A program made the position numbers and the translations under genes. Source: Myxococcales bacterium (lineage in GTDB: Bacteria > Myxococcota_A > Polyangia > Haliangiales > Haliangiaceae). Taken from it: a DNA stretch of 64,000 nt. The notes below the pieces were generated by a model, which saw nothing but the letters and a program-made list of their open reading frames with translations, was not told the origin of the DNA and made no database searches. This document shows, piece by piece, positions 47,971 to 57,561 of this stretch. Each line of letters opens with the position of its first letter. Positions within the stretch are counted from its first letter, which is position 1. The stretch is from NCBI GenBank assembly GCA_016720595.1, contig JADKKI010000020.1:1-64000 (forward strand), given 5' to 3'.

Positions 47971-48140
47971 GCCGTGCCGCTCCGCCGTCGCCCAGACCAC
48001 GGGGTTCCCGAGGCTGTCCAGGCGTTTCGCCGCTGCGAAAAATTCCACTCTCGGTGCAGCTCCACAATGAGCCCTAGATCCAGGCCCGATCCGGTGGACC
48101 GTCAGCTATGGTGGTTGCTTCACGAGGAGGGCGGGCGAAC

Positions 48141-50048
48141 GTGGCGAGAGGTGAGCTGGAACAGGGCAGCGAGATCGAGCGGCTCCGGGCGGAGCTTGCG
48201 CGGGAGATCGCCGCGCGGGGCCACGCGGAAGCACAGCTCCACACCCTCGTGCACACGGCGCACGAGTTCGCCGAGGCGGCCCATGATCTGAACCAGCTCC
48301 TCGAACTGGTGGCTCGGAGGATCGGCGAGCTGGTGGGCGACATCGTGGTGATCCGTTCCCTGACGGCGGACGGCATCGAGTTCGAGCCTGGCGGCGCGAT
48401 GTATCACCGGGATCCGGAGCTGGTCGAGGCGACGCGCATGATGATGGCGCGCCCGCAGCGGGTGGGCGAGGGCATCTCGGGCCGCGTCGCGGCGAGCGGA
48501 CAGGCCGAGATCCACCTGTCGATCGATCCTGCCGCATTCGCAGCCGCGAGCGAGCCGAAGTACAAGCTGCACCTCGAGCAGCAGGCCGTGATCAGCTCGC
48601 TCGCCCTCCCGTTGATCTGCCGGGGCCGGATCGTCGGCGTGGCGAACATCATGCGGAGCCAACGGGGTCAGCCTCACGCTGCGCCCTACACCGAGGATGA
48701 GCGGAAGCTCGCGGAGAGCCTCGTCGACCACGCCGCGCAGGCGATCGGCAACGCGCAGCTGTATGCCGCCGAGCGTGCGGCACGCGAGCTCGCCGAGCAG
48801 GCGATCGTCGCTCGTCAGGAAGCCGAGGCGCGGTTTCAGCGGCTATCGGACGCGGGGATCATCGGCATCCTGGTCTCGGATCTGAACGGCAATGTCAGCT
48901 CGATCAACGACGCCTTGCTCGCGCTGGTCGGCTACTCGCGCGAGGAGATCCTCTCGGGCGCCGTGCGCTGGTCCTCGCTCACGGCTCCCGGCTGGCAGGG
49001 GGTGGACGCACGCGCGCGTGCACAGCTCGAGGCGACGGGGGTCGGGGACCTTCGCGAGAAGGAGTACCTCCACAAGACCGGGCGCCGCGTCCCGATCCTG
49101 ATGGGGACGGCGATGCTCGGGGAGCAGAGCCTGTGCATCTCGTTCGTGCTCGACCTCACCGAGCGAAAGGCGACCGCGGCCGCGATCCAGCAGCTGCGCG
49201 AGGAGCGCGCCGCCGAGGCGCGGTTCCGTGGGCTCCTCGAATCCGCGCCCGATGCGATGGTGATCGTGGGCGAGGCGGGCGTCATCGAGCTGGTCAACAG
49301 TCAGGTCGAGGCGACGTTCGGGTACGCGCGGAGCGAGCTCGTGGGGCAGCCGATCGAGCTCCTCGTCCCCGATGCGGCGCGTGGTGCTCACGCCGCCCAT
49401 CGCGAGGACTACGCACGGAACCCGAGCGTCCGCGGCATGGGCGCAGGGATCGAGTTGCACGGCCGGCGGAAGGATGGGACGGAGTTCCCGATCGAGGTCA
49501 GCCTGAGCCCGCTACAGACCGACGGCGGCCTGTTGATCTCGAGCGCGATTCGCGACATCACGGATCGCAAGCAAGCGGAGCAACAGCGTGCCCGCCTCGC
49601 CGCGATCGTCGAGGGCTCCGATGACGCGATCATCGGCAAGACGCTCGAAGGCGTGGTCACGAGCTGGAACCGGGGCGCGACCCAGCTGTTCGGCTACGAG
49701 GCCGCCGAGATGGTGGGCCGTTCGATCACCACGCTGATCCCGGACGGCCGCGAAGGTGAGGAGGTGGAGATCCTCGAAGCGCTGGCGCGCGGTGATGTGA
49801 GGCGCTTCGATACGCTGCGACGCAGAAGGGATGGGCGTCTGATCGACGTCTCCGTGACCACCTCGCCGATCCGTGATGTTCGGGGTCGGGTGATCGGGAT
49901 CTCGAAGGTCGCGCGCGACATCACGGCACGCAAGCGTGCGGAGGACGCCCTCGCCCGCGCGAAGGAGGCCGCCGAGGCCTCGAATCGCGAGCTGGAATCG
50001 TTCAGCTACTCGGTGGCGCACGATCTGCGATCGCCGCTGCGCGGATGA
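48141..50048 (+). CDS. GAF-PAS-PAS-PAS sensor, first half of a split histidine kinase
   Basis: The roughly 635-residue product has a short coiled coil, a GAF domain (about 30-215, [20 protein letters not shown]), and three PAS domains (about 230-350, 365-485, 490-615; [60 protein letters not shown]). The first HisKA helix follows ([14 protein letters not shown]), where it stops. The rest of the kinase is in the next ORF, whose ATG overlaps this TGA (ATGA). GTG 48141 has GAGGAGGG upstream and is preferred over ATG 48108. It is cytosolic. Confidence 0.88.
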   Translation: MARGELEQGSEIERLRAELAREIAARGHAEAQLHTLVHTAHEFAEAAHDLNQLLELVARRIGELVGDIVVIRSLTADGIEFEPGGAMYHRDPELVEATRMMMARPQRVGEGISGRVAASGQAEIHLSIDPAAFAAASEPKYKLHLEQQAVISSLALPLICRGRIVGVANIMRSQRGQPHAAPYTEDERKLAESLVDHAAQAIGNAQLYAAERAARELAEQAIVARQEAEARFQRLSDAGIIGILVSDLNGNVSSINDALLALVGYSREEILSGAVRWSSLTAPGWQGVDARARAQLEATGVGDLREKEYLHKTGRRVPILMGTAMLGEQSLCISFVLDLTERKATAAAIQQLREERAAEARFRGLLESAPDAMVIVGEAGVIELVNSQVEATFGYARSELVGQPIELLVPDAARGAHAAHREDYARNPSVRGMGAGIELHGRRKDGTEFPIEVSLSPLQTDGGLLISSAIRDITDRKQAEQQRARLAAIVEGSDDAIIGKTLEGVVTSWNRGATQLFGYEAAEMVGRSITTLIPDGREGEEVEILEALARGDVRRFDTLRRRRDGRLIDVSVTTSPIRDVRGRVIGISKVARDITARKRAEDALARAKEAAEASNRELESFSYSVAHDLRSPLRG

Positions 50049-50671
50049 ACGGCTTCGCGCATCTCCTGCTCGAGACCTACACGGGGAAGTTCGATGCCGA
50101 GGGCGAGGACTGGCTGAAGGAGATCATCGCCAACGCGGTGAAGATGGGTTCGCTCATCGATGCGCTCCTGTCCCTGGCGCAGCTGAACCGCACCGCGCTC
50201 CGGCGCGAATCTGTCGATCTGTCGATGCTCGCGCACGCCGCTGAGGGGCGGCTCGAGGCGAGCGATCCACGGCGCGCCGTCGAGTGGGTGATCGAGGACG
50301 GGCTGCACGCGGAGGCTGACCCCACGCTCGCGCGTGCGCTCGTGGACAACCTGGTCGGCAACGCGTGGAAGTTCACCTCGAAGGAGGCGGCTCCCCGGAT
50401 CGAGGTCGGGGCGACCGAACACCACGGCACCAACACCTTCTACGTGCGCGACAACGGGGTGGGCTTCGACATGACCTACGTGAACAAGCTGTTCACGCCG
50501 TTCCAGCGGCTGCACTCCGTCCGAGAGTTCGAGGGCACGGGCATCGGTCTGGCGACCGTGCAGCGGATCGTGCGCCGGCACGGAGGACACGTGTGGGCGA
50601 ATGGCGTGGTGGGTGGTGGCGCGACGATCTCGTTCACGCTGCCGGATGCCCCGCAGGAGCCAGCGGAATGA
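50045..50671 (+). CDS. Second half of a split histidine kinase (HATPase)
   Basis: The 208-residue product starts [10 protein letters not shown], which in intact kinases follows LRSPLRG directly. It is the second dimerisation helix and a full HATPase ([48 protein letters not shown]). The four-base overlap with the upstream stop allows coupled translation, so two interacting polypeptides are possible; a lost base (GGC to GG before ATG) is the alternative. Its stop overlaps the next gene (ATGA). Confidence 0.85.
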   Translation: MNGFAHLLLETYTGKFDAEGEDWLKEIIANAVKMGSLIDALLSLAQLNRTALRRESVDLSMLAHAAEGRLEASDPRRAVEWVIEDGLHAEADPTLARALVDNLVGNAWKFTSKEAAPRIEVGATEHHGTNTFYVRDNGVGFDMTYVNKLFTPFQRLHSVREFEGTGIGLATVQRIVRRHGGHVWANGVVGGGATISFTLPDAPQEPAE

Positions 50672-52614
50672 GCCAGCGCGCGACCAAGGGCATGCACCTC
50701 TTGCTGGTGGAGGATTCGCCTGCGGATGCGAAGCTCGTCCTCCACGCGCTGAAGCAGGCGGGGCACGTGGTCGAGTGCGAGCGCGTCGAGGATGCGACGG
50801 CGATGCGGGAGGCGCTCGCGAGAAAGCCGTGGGATCTCGTGATCAGCGACTGGGCGATGCCCCAGTTCAGCGCGCTCGCGGCCCTCGATGTGCTCAAGGA
50901 GAGCGGGCTCGATCTGCCATTCATCATCGTCTCCGGCACGGTGGGGGAGGAGCTGGCGGTGCAGGCGATGCGGGCGGGGGCGCACGACTACGTGCTGAAG
51001 GATCGCCTCACGCGCCTCGCTCCGGTGATCGAGCGCGAGCTCAAGGAGCAGGCGGATCGCGCGGCGCATCGGAGCGGCGAGGCCGCACGTCGTGCCAGCG
51101 AGGCTCGGTTCGCGCGGCTCGCCGAGTCTGGCGTGATCGGGATCGTGGTCAGCGACGCGGCCGGCACGATCGTCGAGGCGAACGATCCGTTCCTCCGGTT
51201 CCTCGGCTTCTCGCGGGAGGAGCTCGTGGGAGGGCACCTCCGCGAGCGCGACCTGACGCCGCCGGAGTGGCTGGCCGTGACCGATCAGGCGCTCGAGACG
51301 CTTCGCGCGTCGGGGGTGGCCGCGCCGTACGAGAAGGAGCTCGCCCGGAAGGACGGGAGTCGCGTCTGGGTGCTGGTGGGCATCGCGAAGCTCGACGAGG
51401 ACCAGTCGATCTCGTTCATGGTGGACGTGACCGCGCAGAAGCGCGCCGAGGCCGCTCTCGTTCGCAGCCAGGAGCAGCTCCGTCACGCGCAGAAGATGGA
51501 GGCGGTCGGGCGGTTGGCCGGCGGGGTCGCCCACGACTTCAACAACCTGCTGTCGGTGATCCTCAGCTACAGCGAGATGATCGGCGAGTGCCTCCCCGAA
51601 GGAGATCCGTGCCGCGAGGACGCCGCGGAGATCGCGCGGGCCGGCAAGCGCGCCGCGGATCTGACGCAGCAGCTCCTGATGTTCAGCCGGCAGGAGGTCG
51701 CGCAGGCCAAGGTCCTCGACCTCAACGAGCTCCTGACCAAGCTCGACAAGATGCTGCATCGCTTGCTCGGGGAGGACGTCGAGCTGACGTGCAAGCGCTC
51801 GGCGGATCTCTATCGGGTGCGCGCGGACCCGAGCCACCTCGAGCAGGTGGTGATGAACCTCGTGGTCAACTCGCGAGATGCGATGCCACAAGGTGGCAAG
51901 CTCGCGATCGAGACCAGCAACGTGGTGCTCGACGAGGCCTACGCGCGCGAACATCACGGCGTGGTCCCGGGCCGCTACGTGATGCTGACCGTGAGCGATA
52001 CCGGGCACGGCATCGATGCGGCGACCCAGGCGCGGATCTTCGAGCCGTTCTACACGACGAAGCCCAAGGGGAAAGGCACGGGCCTCGGCCTCTCGACGGT
52101 GTTCGGGATCGTCCAGCAGTGCGGCGGGTCGATCCGGGTCGAGAGCGCAGGCAAGGGCGGGACGACGTTCCGGGTGTACCTCCCCGAGGTCGATGCCTTG
52201 ACCGATCCCGAGGAGGAGCCCCGGGAGCCGGCGCGGCTGTCCGGAACCGAGACGGTCTTGCTCGTCGAAGACGAGGACCAGATCCGCACCGTAGAACGGG
52301 TGATCCTGCGCGACCTCGGGTACGACGTGATCGAGGCGCGGAACGGGCCGGAGGCGCTGATGCTGTGCGAGGCGCATGTGGGGACGATCCACCTGCTCCT
52401 GACCGATGTCGTGATGCCGCAGATGTCGGGCCCCGAGCTCGCGACACGCGTGCTGCTGCTCCGCCCGGCGATCAAGATCCTGTGCATGTCGGGGTACACC
52501 GACGACGCACTCCTGCGATACGGCGCCTCCGATTCGGGGATGGCGTACCTGCAGAAGCCGATCACACCCGACAAGCTGGCGCGCAAGGTGCGAGCCGTCC
52601 TCGACGGACGATGA
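50668..52614 (+). CDS. REC-PAS-histidine kinase-REC hybrid
   Basis: The 648-residue product has an N-terminal receiver (LLLVEDSPADAKLVLHALKQ, phospho-site ISDWAMP) and a PAS domain (about 145-265). HisKA carries His289 in GGVAHDFNNLLSVI, followed by HATPase (GTGLGLSTVFGIVQQCGG) and a C-terminal receiver (VLLVEDEDQ, LLTDVVMP, LQKPI). The same subfamily (AHDFNN) is found at 8,126. It is coupled to the split kinase by an ATGA overlap, so the three genes form one phosphorelay unit. Confidence 0.92.
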   Translation: MSQRATKGMHLLLVEDSPADAKLVLHALKQAGHVVECERVEDATAMREALARKPWDLVISDWAMPQFSALAALDVLKESGLDLPFIIVSGTVGEELAVQAMRAGAHDYVLKDRLTRLAPVIERELKEQADRAAHRSGEAARRASEARFARLAESGVIGIVVSDAAGTIVEANDPFLRFLGFSREELVGGHLRERDLTPPEWLAVTDQALETLRASGVAAPYEKELARKDGSRVWVLVGIAKLDEDQSISFMVDVTAQKRAEAALVRSQEQLRHAQKMEAVGRLAGGVAHDFNNLLSVILSYSEMIGECLPEGDPCREDAAEIARAGKRAADLTQQLLMFSRQEVAQAKVLDLNELLTKLDKMLHRLLGEDVELTCKRSADLYRVRADPSHLEQVVMNLVVNSRDAMPQGGKLAIETSNVVLDEAYAREHHGVVPGRYVMLTVSDTGHGIDAATQARIFEPFYTTKPKGKGTGLGLSTVFGIVQQCGGSIRVESAGKGGTTFRVYLPEVDALTDPEEEPREPARLSGTETVLLVEDEDQIRTVERVILRDLGYDVIEARNGPEALMLCEAHVGTIHLLLTDVVMPQMSGPELATRVLLLRPAIKILCMSGYTDDALLRYGASDSGMAYLQKPITPDKLARKVRAVLDGR

Positions 52615-52959
52615 TCAGTTCGCGGCGACGCACTTCCCTGCGCCCTGTTCATGGACGAACTTGACGTCCTCGGTGCAGAGCATCGAGATCTGGTCGATCA
52701 CCTCCTGGCGGGTGTCGTGGAGATCGTGCCACGAGGTGTTCGCGGCCTCGTACTTGGTCTTGATCGACTCGCGCGTGCCCTGATCGATCTCCAGGCACTC
52801 GGTCGCCTCGACCACGGCGACGTGATATGCGGCGCAGCTGCGCGGAGCCCACGAGGGCAGGGTGGGATCGACCATCCCGGTCGGGCCAGAGGGCGACTTG
52901 GCGTCGGAGTGGTGGCTGCACGCCGAGAGGACGAGCGCGAGAGCGAGGAGAGTCTTCAT
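52615..52959 (-). CDS. Small lipoprotein
   Basis: The 114-residue product has a lipoprotein signal (LLALALVLSAC) and a helical domain with four further cysteines (RSCAAYHVAVVEATECLE, ISMLCTEDVKF, GAGKCVAAN). The family is unknown. It ends at the stop of the convergent hybrid kinase. ATG 52959 is used; the longer frame has no signal. Confidence 0.7.
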   Translation of the reverse strand: MKTLLALALVLSACSHHSDAKSPSGPTGMVDPTLPSWAPRSCAAYHVAVVEATECLEIDQGTRESIKTKYEAANTSWHDLHDTRQEVIDQISMLCTEDVKFVHEQGAGKCVAAN

Positions 52960-53083
52960 GGGCCTGGGCCTACGCACGATGCATGCCGCGATGAGTGACC
53001 TCCGGAGGGCCCGCGCGCACGTGCGCCGAGCGATCTCGCACGGAGGGCGATGTCGCCCGTGACGTTCGCGGGTTCGGTGAGGT

Positions 53084-55261
53084 TCAGCGCGGGACAGGTG
53101 CGTTGGGAGGTGCACCGCGGGCTCCCCCGATCGGCAAGAACTCGCCACGGGCCCAGCCCTCGAGACCGCCGGCGTAGCCAGGCCCGAACCGCCGCTCCGA
53201 GGCGCCGCCGGAGAGGCAGTACCAGCCGCCGCGCTCGGACATGTCGCACAGGAAGCGGCCGGCCGCGCCGAACACGAGCTGCTGTGCTCCGAACGTCACC
53301 GCGGTGACCTGGTTCGGTGTGGTGGGGCCGCCGTGGTTGGTCACGGGCTTCGAGTCGAAGCCGAGCCAGCCGAGCTTGCCGGCGAACACGATGTTCTTGA
53401 ACCGATCACGGCGAGGCAGCGCGTTGCGCGGATCTGCGGCCCGCTCGAGTGCGATCGGGAACGCTGCGGCCAGCAGGGCACGGAGTGCCACCGCGTCGAG
53501 GTGGTCCGGGCGCTGGAGCGCCAGGGCGTCGTCGAGGTGGTACTGGAACAGCATCAGGCTCGCGAGCTCGTCGAGCAGGCGGGTGGTGTGCGTGGTGCCG
53601 AGGACGCGGTTCAACAGGCCGCGCGAGACCTCGTGATGGAGCGCGACCCACAGCGTGAGCTCGGCGAAGTGATCGTCGCCATGCCCGGGTTGCGCGGCGG
53701 CCCACGCGACGAGCGTTCGCGCGCGCGGGTGCTCCGGCAGATGAGGCGCCCAGATCGCGAGCAGCCGCTTCGCACCCTCGTCGCACGCGTCGAGGACGAT
53801 CCGCGCGAGATCCGCGAGCTCGAACGGCTGGGTGGGGCTCGACATCAGGGAGCGCAGACGATCGATGCGTGGGCTCGGCTCGGGCATCGGCACCCAGGTG
53901 GCCCCGGCGGGCTCGATCGGACGGGCGTTGGCGCTGACGATCCACCCCGACGGTGGATCCAGTGTCACCGGGCGGGTTCGTTCGTCGGCCCGCGCGAGCG
54001 GCCCATCGGGCGATCGCGCCACCACGCCGCCGCTGCCTTCCGGACGGCGATCGAGGCCGCCCGTGAGGACGTGGCCGATCCGCCCGCCCGAATCCACGAG
54101 GACGGCATCGAGCGAGAGCGTGGTCAGGTTACGGTGCGCGGTGGCGACCGCATCGAGATCGCGAGATCGCAGCAACGCGTACCCGGCGTCGAAGTCCCGG
54201 TAGGTCTCGCGCAGGCCGCTCCAGGCCACGCACGGGAGTGCCACCTCGGTCGTGGCCTCCACGTCGCCGACGATGGTCCCGATCTCGCTGTCCCAGAACG
54301 TCCAGGTCTCGGCGGGGCGCTTCTTGACCTTCACCGTGCAGGTCCGCTGCGTCAGCGGGAGCCACGCCGCTCCGTCGTGGACCTCCGCGTTGCGGCAGCG
54401 CGCGACGCGGACGTCGACGACCGCGGCGTGACCGTAGGTGTACGCGTAGCCGATGTGCTTGGTCCGGGCGAACGAAGGCCACCACAGGCCGGGGATGCCG
54501 AGCCCGGTGAGGTAGTCGTCGTCGGGGAGCTCCACGTGCATCGCGTACAGCACCGGGGGGATTCGCGCGATCTCCATGTGCGGATCGGCGGCGAGCAGCG
54601 CGCCTCCCGAGCGCGAGCGCGCGGCGGCGACCGCGATCGCATTCGAGCCGCCATGCGCCGAGCCCGCCACGAGATCGAGCTCCGCCGGCCAGGAGGCGAC
54701 GGGCGCGGAGGCGAGCTCGGCGGCGGTGGCCGCATCTCCGACGAGCAGCGCGAGCGCCGCAGGCGAGGCGCCCTTCGCGGCGAGCTCCGCGAGGATCAGC
54801 GGTGGGGTCTCCGCGAGCTGCGTCAGGCCGAACCAGCTGATCAGCCGATACATGAGGATCATGTCCTGCGGCCGGTACCGTGCGGGCTTGATCCCAGCGG
54901 CGCGGAGGAGCAGCGGCCAGCCTCGCGCCCGGACTCCAGCCGCGAAGCCCTGGCAGTACGCATCGACCGCGGTCGCGACCTCGCGCGACAGCATCGCGAC
55001 CTGCTCGTCGAGATCATCGGTGAACCGATGCAGCCGGGTCATCCGATCGATGTGCCGCGCGAGTGGGGCCTCGCCCATCAGCGCGAGCGCGTTGCCGCGG
55101 GCGATGGCGAGCGCGAGCTCGATCTGGACCAGGCGGTCGTACGCGTGGAACCAGCCGCGAGCCCAGGCGGACTCCTCGAGGCTCCGCGCCTGGATGGTTG
55201 GATAGCCGAGCGCATCGCGCTCGAACGGGATCGTTCCTAGCGGCCCCACCAAGGTCCCCAT
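53084..55261 (-). CDS. Penicillin-acylase-family (S45, Ntn) hydrolase
   Basis: The 725-residue product shows the family order: an A-chain-like start (VGPLGTIPFERDALGYPTIQ, ARGWFHAYDRLVQIELALAI) and a cleavage region (LVAGSAHGG) with the predicted N-terminal nucleophile Ser206 in SNAIAVAA. LLAADPHME follows, then the long B-chain. Members cleave amides such as penicillins or acyl-homoserine lactones after self-cleavage. Unlike most members it has no signal peptide, so it may be cytosolic or use another route. It lies 40 bases after the ECF sigma gene. Confidence 0.85.
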   Translation of the reverse strand: MGTLVGPLGTIPFERDALGYPTIQARSLEESAWARGWFHAYDRLVQIELALAIARGNALALMGEAPLARHIDRMTRLHRFTDDLDEQVAMLSREVATAVDAYCQGFAAGVRARGWPLLLRAAGIKPARYRPQDMILMYRLISWFGLTQLAETPPLILAELAAKGASPAALALLVGDAATAAELASAPVASWPAELDLVAGSAHGGSNAIAVAAARSRSGGALLAADPHMEIARIPPVLYAMHVELPDDDYLTGLGIPGLWWPSFARTKHIGYAYTYGHAAVVDVRVARCRNAEVHDGAAWLPLTQRTCTVKVKKRPAETWTFWDSEIGTIVGDVEATTEVALPCVAWSGLRETYRDFDAGYALLRSRDLDAVATAHRNLTTLSLDAVLVDSGGRIGHVLTGGLDRRPEGSGGVVARSPDGPLARADERTRPVTLDPPSGWIVSANARPIEPAGATWVPMPEPSPRIDRLRSLMSSPTQPFELADLARIVLDACDEGAKRLLAIWAPHLPEHPRARTLVAWAAAQPGHGDDHFAELTLWVALHHEVSRGLLNRVLGTTHTTRLLDELASLMLFQYHLDDALALQRPDHLDAVALRALLAAAFPIALERAADPRNALPRRDRFKNIVFAGKLGWLGFDSKPVTNHGGPTTPNQVTAVTFGAQQLVFGAAGRFLCDMSERGGWYCLSGGASERRFGPGYAGGLEGWARGEFLPIGGARGAPPNAPVPR

Positions 55262-55301
55262 CGCGCGATGGTATCAGGCGACAGCGCCCGAGGTGCCGCC
55301 G

Positions 55302-55883
55302 CTACGCGGGGTGCGGAGCCTGGGGGCCGCCGCACGTACAATCGAGGCAGCCGTGCGTGGCGCAGGTCCCGCACGCCCGCACCACTTGCTTGCGCAGCGC
55401 CTCGCGGGCGCGGAACACGCGGACTCCGGCGTTCCCGGGGGAGATGCCTTGCTCGTCGGCGTAGTCCTTGACCGCCGTACCCTCGACGTCGATCCGCTGG
55501 AGGGCGTCGGCGTACTCCGGCTTGAGGGTGGTGGCCAGCTCGCTGACGCAGCGACAGACCACCTCCCCGAGCTCCTGGTCCGCAGTCGTCGTCTCGAGCT
55601 CGCTGGCGAAGGCATGGAGCCGCTGCTCCATGACCTTGGCTCGGCGCGCCCGATCGATGATCGCGTTGCGAAGCACGCTGTAGAACCACCCCGTCGCAGA
55701 TTCGCGAATCTCGCCGAGCTTGCCGAGGCTCTTGACCAGCGCGTCCTGCACGATCTCCTCGGCGAGCGCCCGGTCACCGACGCGGCGCTGGACGAACGCG
55801 AGGAACTCGCGGTGGCTCGCGACGAGCTTGGCGGCGACCTCGGGGGTGGTGGGGAGGGTGCCTTCGGGATCGCGCTCGGTCAT
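55302..55883 (-). CDS. CorE-like ECF sigma factor with Cys-rich metal-sensing tail
   Basis: The 193-residue product has sigma-2 (about 25-90, RRVGDRALAEEIVQDALVKS) and sigma-4 (about 118-168) regions. Cys110-Arg-Cys112 (CRC) lies in the linker. The C-terminal Cys-rich tail is Cys171-x2-Cys174-x2-His177-x-Cys179-x2-Cys182-x-Cys184. This layout, a CxC in the linker plus a Cys-rich tail, is that of the Myxococcus CorE/CorE2 group, which bind Cu or other metals and need no anti-sigma factor. GAGGAGAG lies upstream of ATG 55883. It is 26 bases downstream of the metallothionein-like gene, same strand. Confidence 0.88.
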   Translation of the reverse strand: MTERDPEGTLPTTPEVAAKLVASHREFLAFVQRRVGDRALAEEIVQDALVKSLGKLGEIRESATGWFYSVLRNAIIDRARRAKVMEQRLHAFASELETTTADQELGEVVCRCVSELATTLKPEYADALQRIDVEGTAVKDYADEQGISPGNAGVRVFRAREALRKQVVRACGTCATHGCLDCTCGGPQAPHPA

Positions 55884-55909
55884 GGTGCTCTCCTCATGGC
55901 TGCTTCGCG

Positions 55910-56068
55910 CTACTTGGCGCTCGCGCAGCGGCAGTCGCCCGCGCAGCGGCAGGTCCGCGAGCACCCGCAGGTCTCACCGCAGGCGCAGCGCTGCGTCTTG
56001 GCGTCGGCACAGCCGCACGTGCTCTTGGAACAGCCACAGTTGGTCTCGGTCTTGGTCTCGGTCTGCAT
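55910..56068 (-). CDS. Metallothionein-like peptide (12 Cys, six CxC motifs)
   Basis: The 52-residue product starts MQTETKTETNCGCSKSTCGC and contains twelve cysteines, all in CxC pairs at 11/13, 18/20, 28/30, 34/36, 40/42 and 46/48. The only other residue types of note are Lys, Arg, Thr and small residues, with no aromatics. This is the composition of a metallothionein, a cytosolic thiolate buffer for Cu, Zn or Cd. GGAGAG precedes ATG 56068. It lies 26 bases upstream of the CorE-like sigma gene, so they form an operon. It is too short for many gene callers. Confidence 0.85.
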   Translation of the reverse strand: MQTETKTETNCGCSKSTCGCADAKTQRCACGETCGCSRTCRCAGDCRCASAK

Positions 56069-56129
56069 GATGGTCTCTCCAGGGTTGGAAGTGCGCTGAA
56101 CTGCGCGCTTCGTGAGGGAGACGCAGCGG

Positions 56130-56654
56130 TCAGCCCGGCATTACACGCTGATAACGGAGCTGGACCAGGCCGCTGGGCCAGCTGCGGTGGCCCTCGAGCG
56201 CCAGGCGATGCTCTCCCTCGCCACCGGAGAACAGGCGCAGGCCGCTGCCCAGGACGATCGGGAGCACCGAGATCGTCAGGTCGTCGATCAGCTCGGCGGC
56301 CAGGAACTGCGAGATCACCTTGCCTCCATCGACGTAGACCCTCGTGGCTTCGCCCAGGCGGGCGGCGAGCTCGGTCACCGACCCGGCGTAGAGCTCGACA
56401 CCCGGGTGCGCGGCGGCGGCGCGGTGGGTCAGGACGATCACGTGCTTGCCGGTATACGGCCACTCGGGGAACCCGAGAGCGGTCTCGTAGGTGGTGCGGC
56501 CGACGACCATGGTGTCGATGCTGGCCATGAACTCCTCGTAGCCGTGGCTCTCGCCGGGAGCCGCCACGAGCTCGAGCCAATCGAGGGCACCGTCGGCGCG
56601 GGCGATGTACCCGTCGAGGCTGGTCGCGATGAACACCGAGAACCGTGGCGGCAT
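56130..56654 (-). CDS. Dihydrofolate-reductase-family protein (RibD C-terminal type)
   Basis: The 174-residue product has FSVFIATSLDGYIARADG at the start, DTMVVGRTTYETALGF, a nucleotide-binding glycine region (VYVDGGKVISQFLAAELIDD) and TISVLPIVLGSGLRLF. The family includes NADPH-dependent pyrimidine reductases and many uncharacterised enzymes; the substrate is unknown. It lies 62 bases upstream of the metallothionein-like gene, same strand. Confidence 0.85.
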   Translation of the reverse strand: MPPRFSVFIATSLDGYIARADGALDWLELVAAPGESHGYEEFMASIDTMVVGRTTYETALGFPEWPYTGKHVIVLTHRAAAAHPGVELYAGSVTELAARLGEATRVYVDGGKVISQFLAAELIDDLTISVLPIVLGSGLRLFSGGEGEHRLALEGHRSWPSGLVQLRYQRVMPG

Positions 56655-56678
56655 CGAGGGCAGCCTACCAGAGCGGCG

Positions 56679-57560
56679 TCAGGGTGCGTTCGTGGCCGCG
56701 ATCGCCGCGACGCGCGACGCGGTCACGAGATCCATCACCACGACGCCGAGATGGGCTCGCGCATTCGCGGGATCTGCGAGATAGGCGTCGAGACGCGCAT
56801 TGAGATCGCTCGCGACGATCGGGATGTTCGGCAAGGCGGCCATGGTCTGGTAGCCGCTGGTGTAGTCGAGGAACAAGGTGGTGGAGGTCGCTGCGCGCGC
56901 CTCGTCCAGGAGCGCGGTGACGGCGTCCCACTTCGCGGCGTTGTCGGTGACCACGTATTCGTCCTGCACGCGGAGCGTGGCGGTGTTCGTGATCGTGAAC
57001 GTGGCGTTGTCGGCCCACGGCGCGGCATCGATCCCGAGGGGGAGCGCGCTCGCGGGGAACCGGCGAAGCAGCACGAGCTTGCCGCGCACCTCACCGAGAC
57101 GCGGGACCGTGGGCGCGAGGTACCAGCGGTCGGAGAGATACGTCGCGAACGTGGCATCGAACGTGCGCGTGGCGCCCGTGGGCGTGGCCTCCTCCTTGAC
57201 GCTCGCGAGGATGGTCTCGGTGGGGTGCTCGTCGAGAAAGGCCTCCACCGTCGCGAGCAGCTCCGCGAGCGTCTGATTCTGATCGATCGCACCGTGATAG
57301 ATCAGCAGCTGATCGTCGGCGTGACGGCACCGGATGTCGAGGAACCGCACGCCGGCGGAGAGCTGCTCGGCGATCGTGAGCTCCTGCGTCTTCGCCAGGC
57401 CGGCGGCGGGCTCGAAGCGCGCCCCGGAATCGTGGGTGCCCGGGATCGAGAGCGCGGCGAGGCTGCGATCGTCGGGCTGGTCCGCCATCCAGCCCGGTGC
57501 GGGAGGATCGGAGCACGCGACGAGCATGGAGCTGACGGCACACATCAGGAGCGCGCGCAT
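56679..57560 (-). CDS. Phosphatidylinositol-specific phospholipase C-like lipoprotein
   Basis: The 293-residue product has a lipoprotein signal (LLMCAVSSMLVACS). The X-domain barrel has the catalytic His43 in ALSIPGTHDSGA, GVRFLDIRCR and the second His89 in LLIYHGAI. Bacterial members cleave phosphatidylinositol or GPI anchors, or related phosphodiesters. The lipobox suggests surface anchoring. It starts one base after the stop of the TPR lipoprotein gene, same operon. Confidence 0.85.
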   Translation of the reverse strand: MRALLMCAVSSMLVACSDPPAPGWMADQPDDRSLAALSIPGTHDSGARFEPAAGLAKTQELTIAEQLSAGVRFLDIRCRHADDQLLIYHGAIDQNQTLAELLATVEAFLDEHPTETILASVKEEATPTGATRTFDATFATYLSDRWYLAPTVPRLGEVRGKLVLLRRFPASALPLGIDAAPWADNATFTITNTATLRVQDEYVVTDNAAKWDAVTALLDEARAATSTTLFLDYTSGYQTMAALPNIPIVASDLNARLDAYLADPANARAHLGVVVMDLVTASRVAAIAATNAP

Positions 57561-57561
57561 G

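Noticed and set aside
50601..52664. 687-codon plus-strand ORF overlapping the REC-PAS-kinase
   Set aside because: Frame shadow with Arg/Ala-rich composition and no domain.
53333..55240. 635-codon plus-strand ORF opposite the acylase
   Set aside because: Antisense shadow; acylase motifs are on the minus strand.
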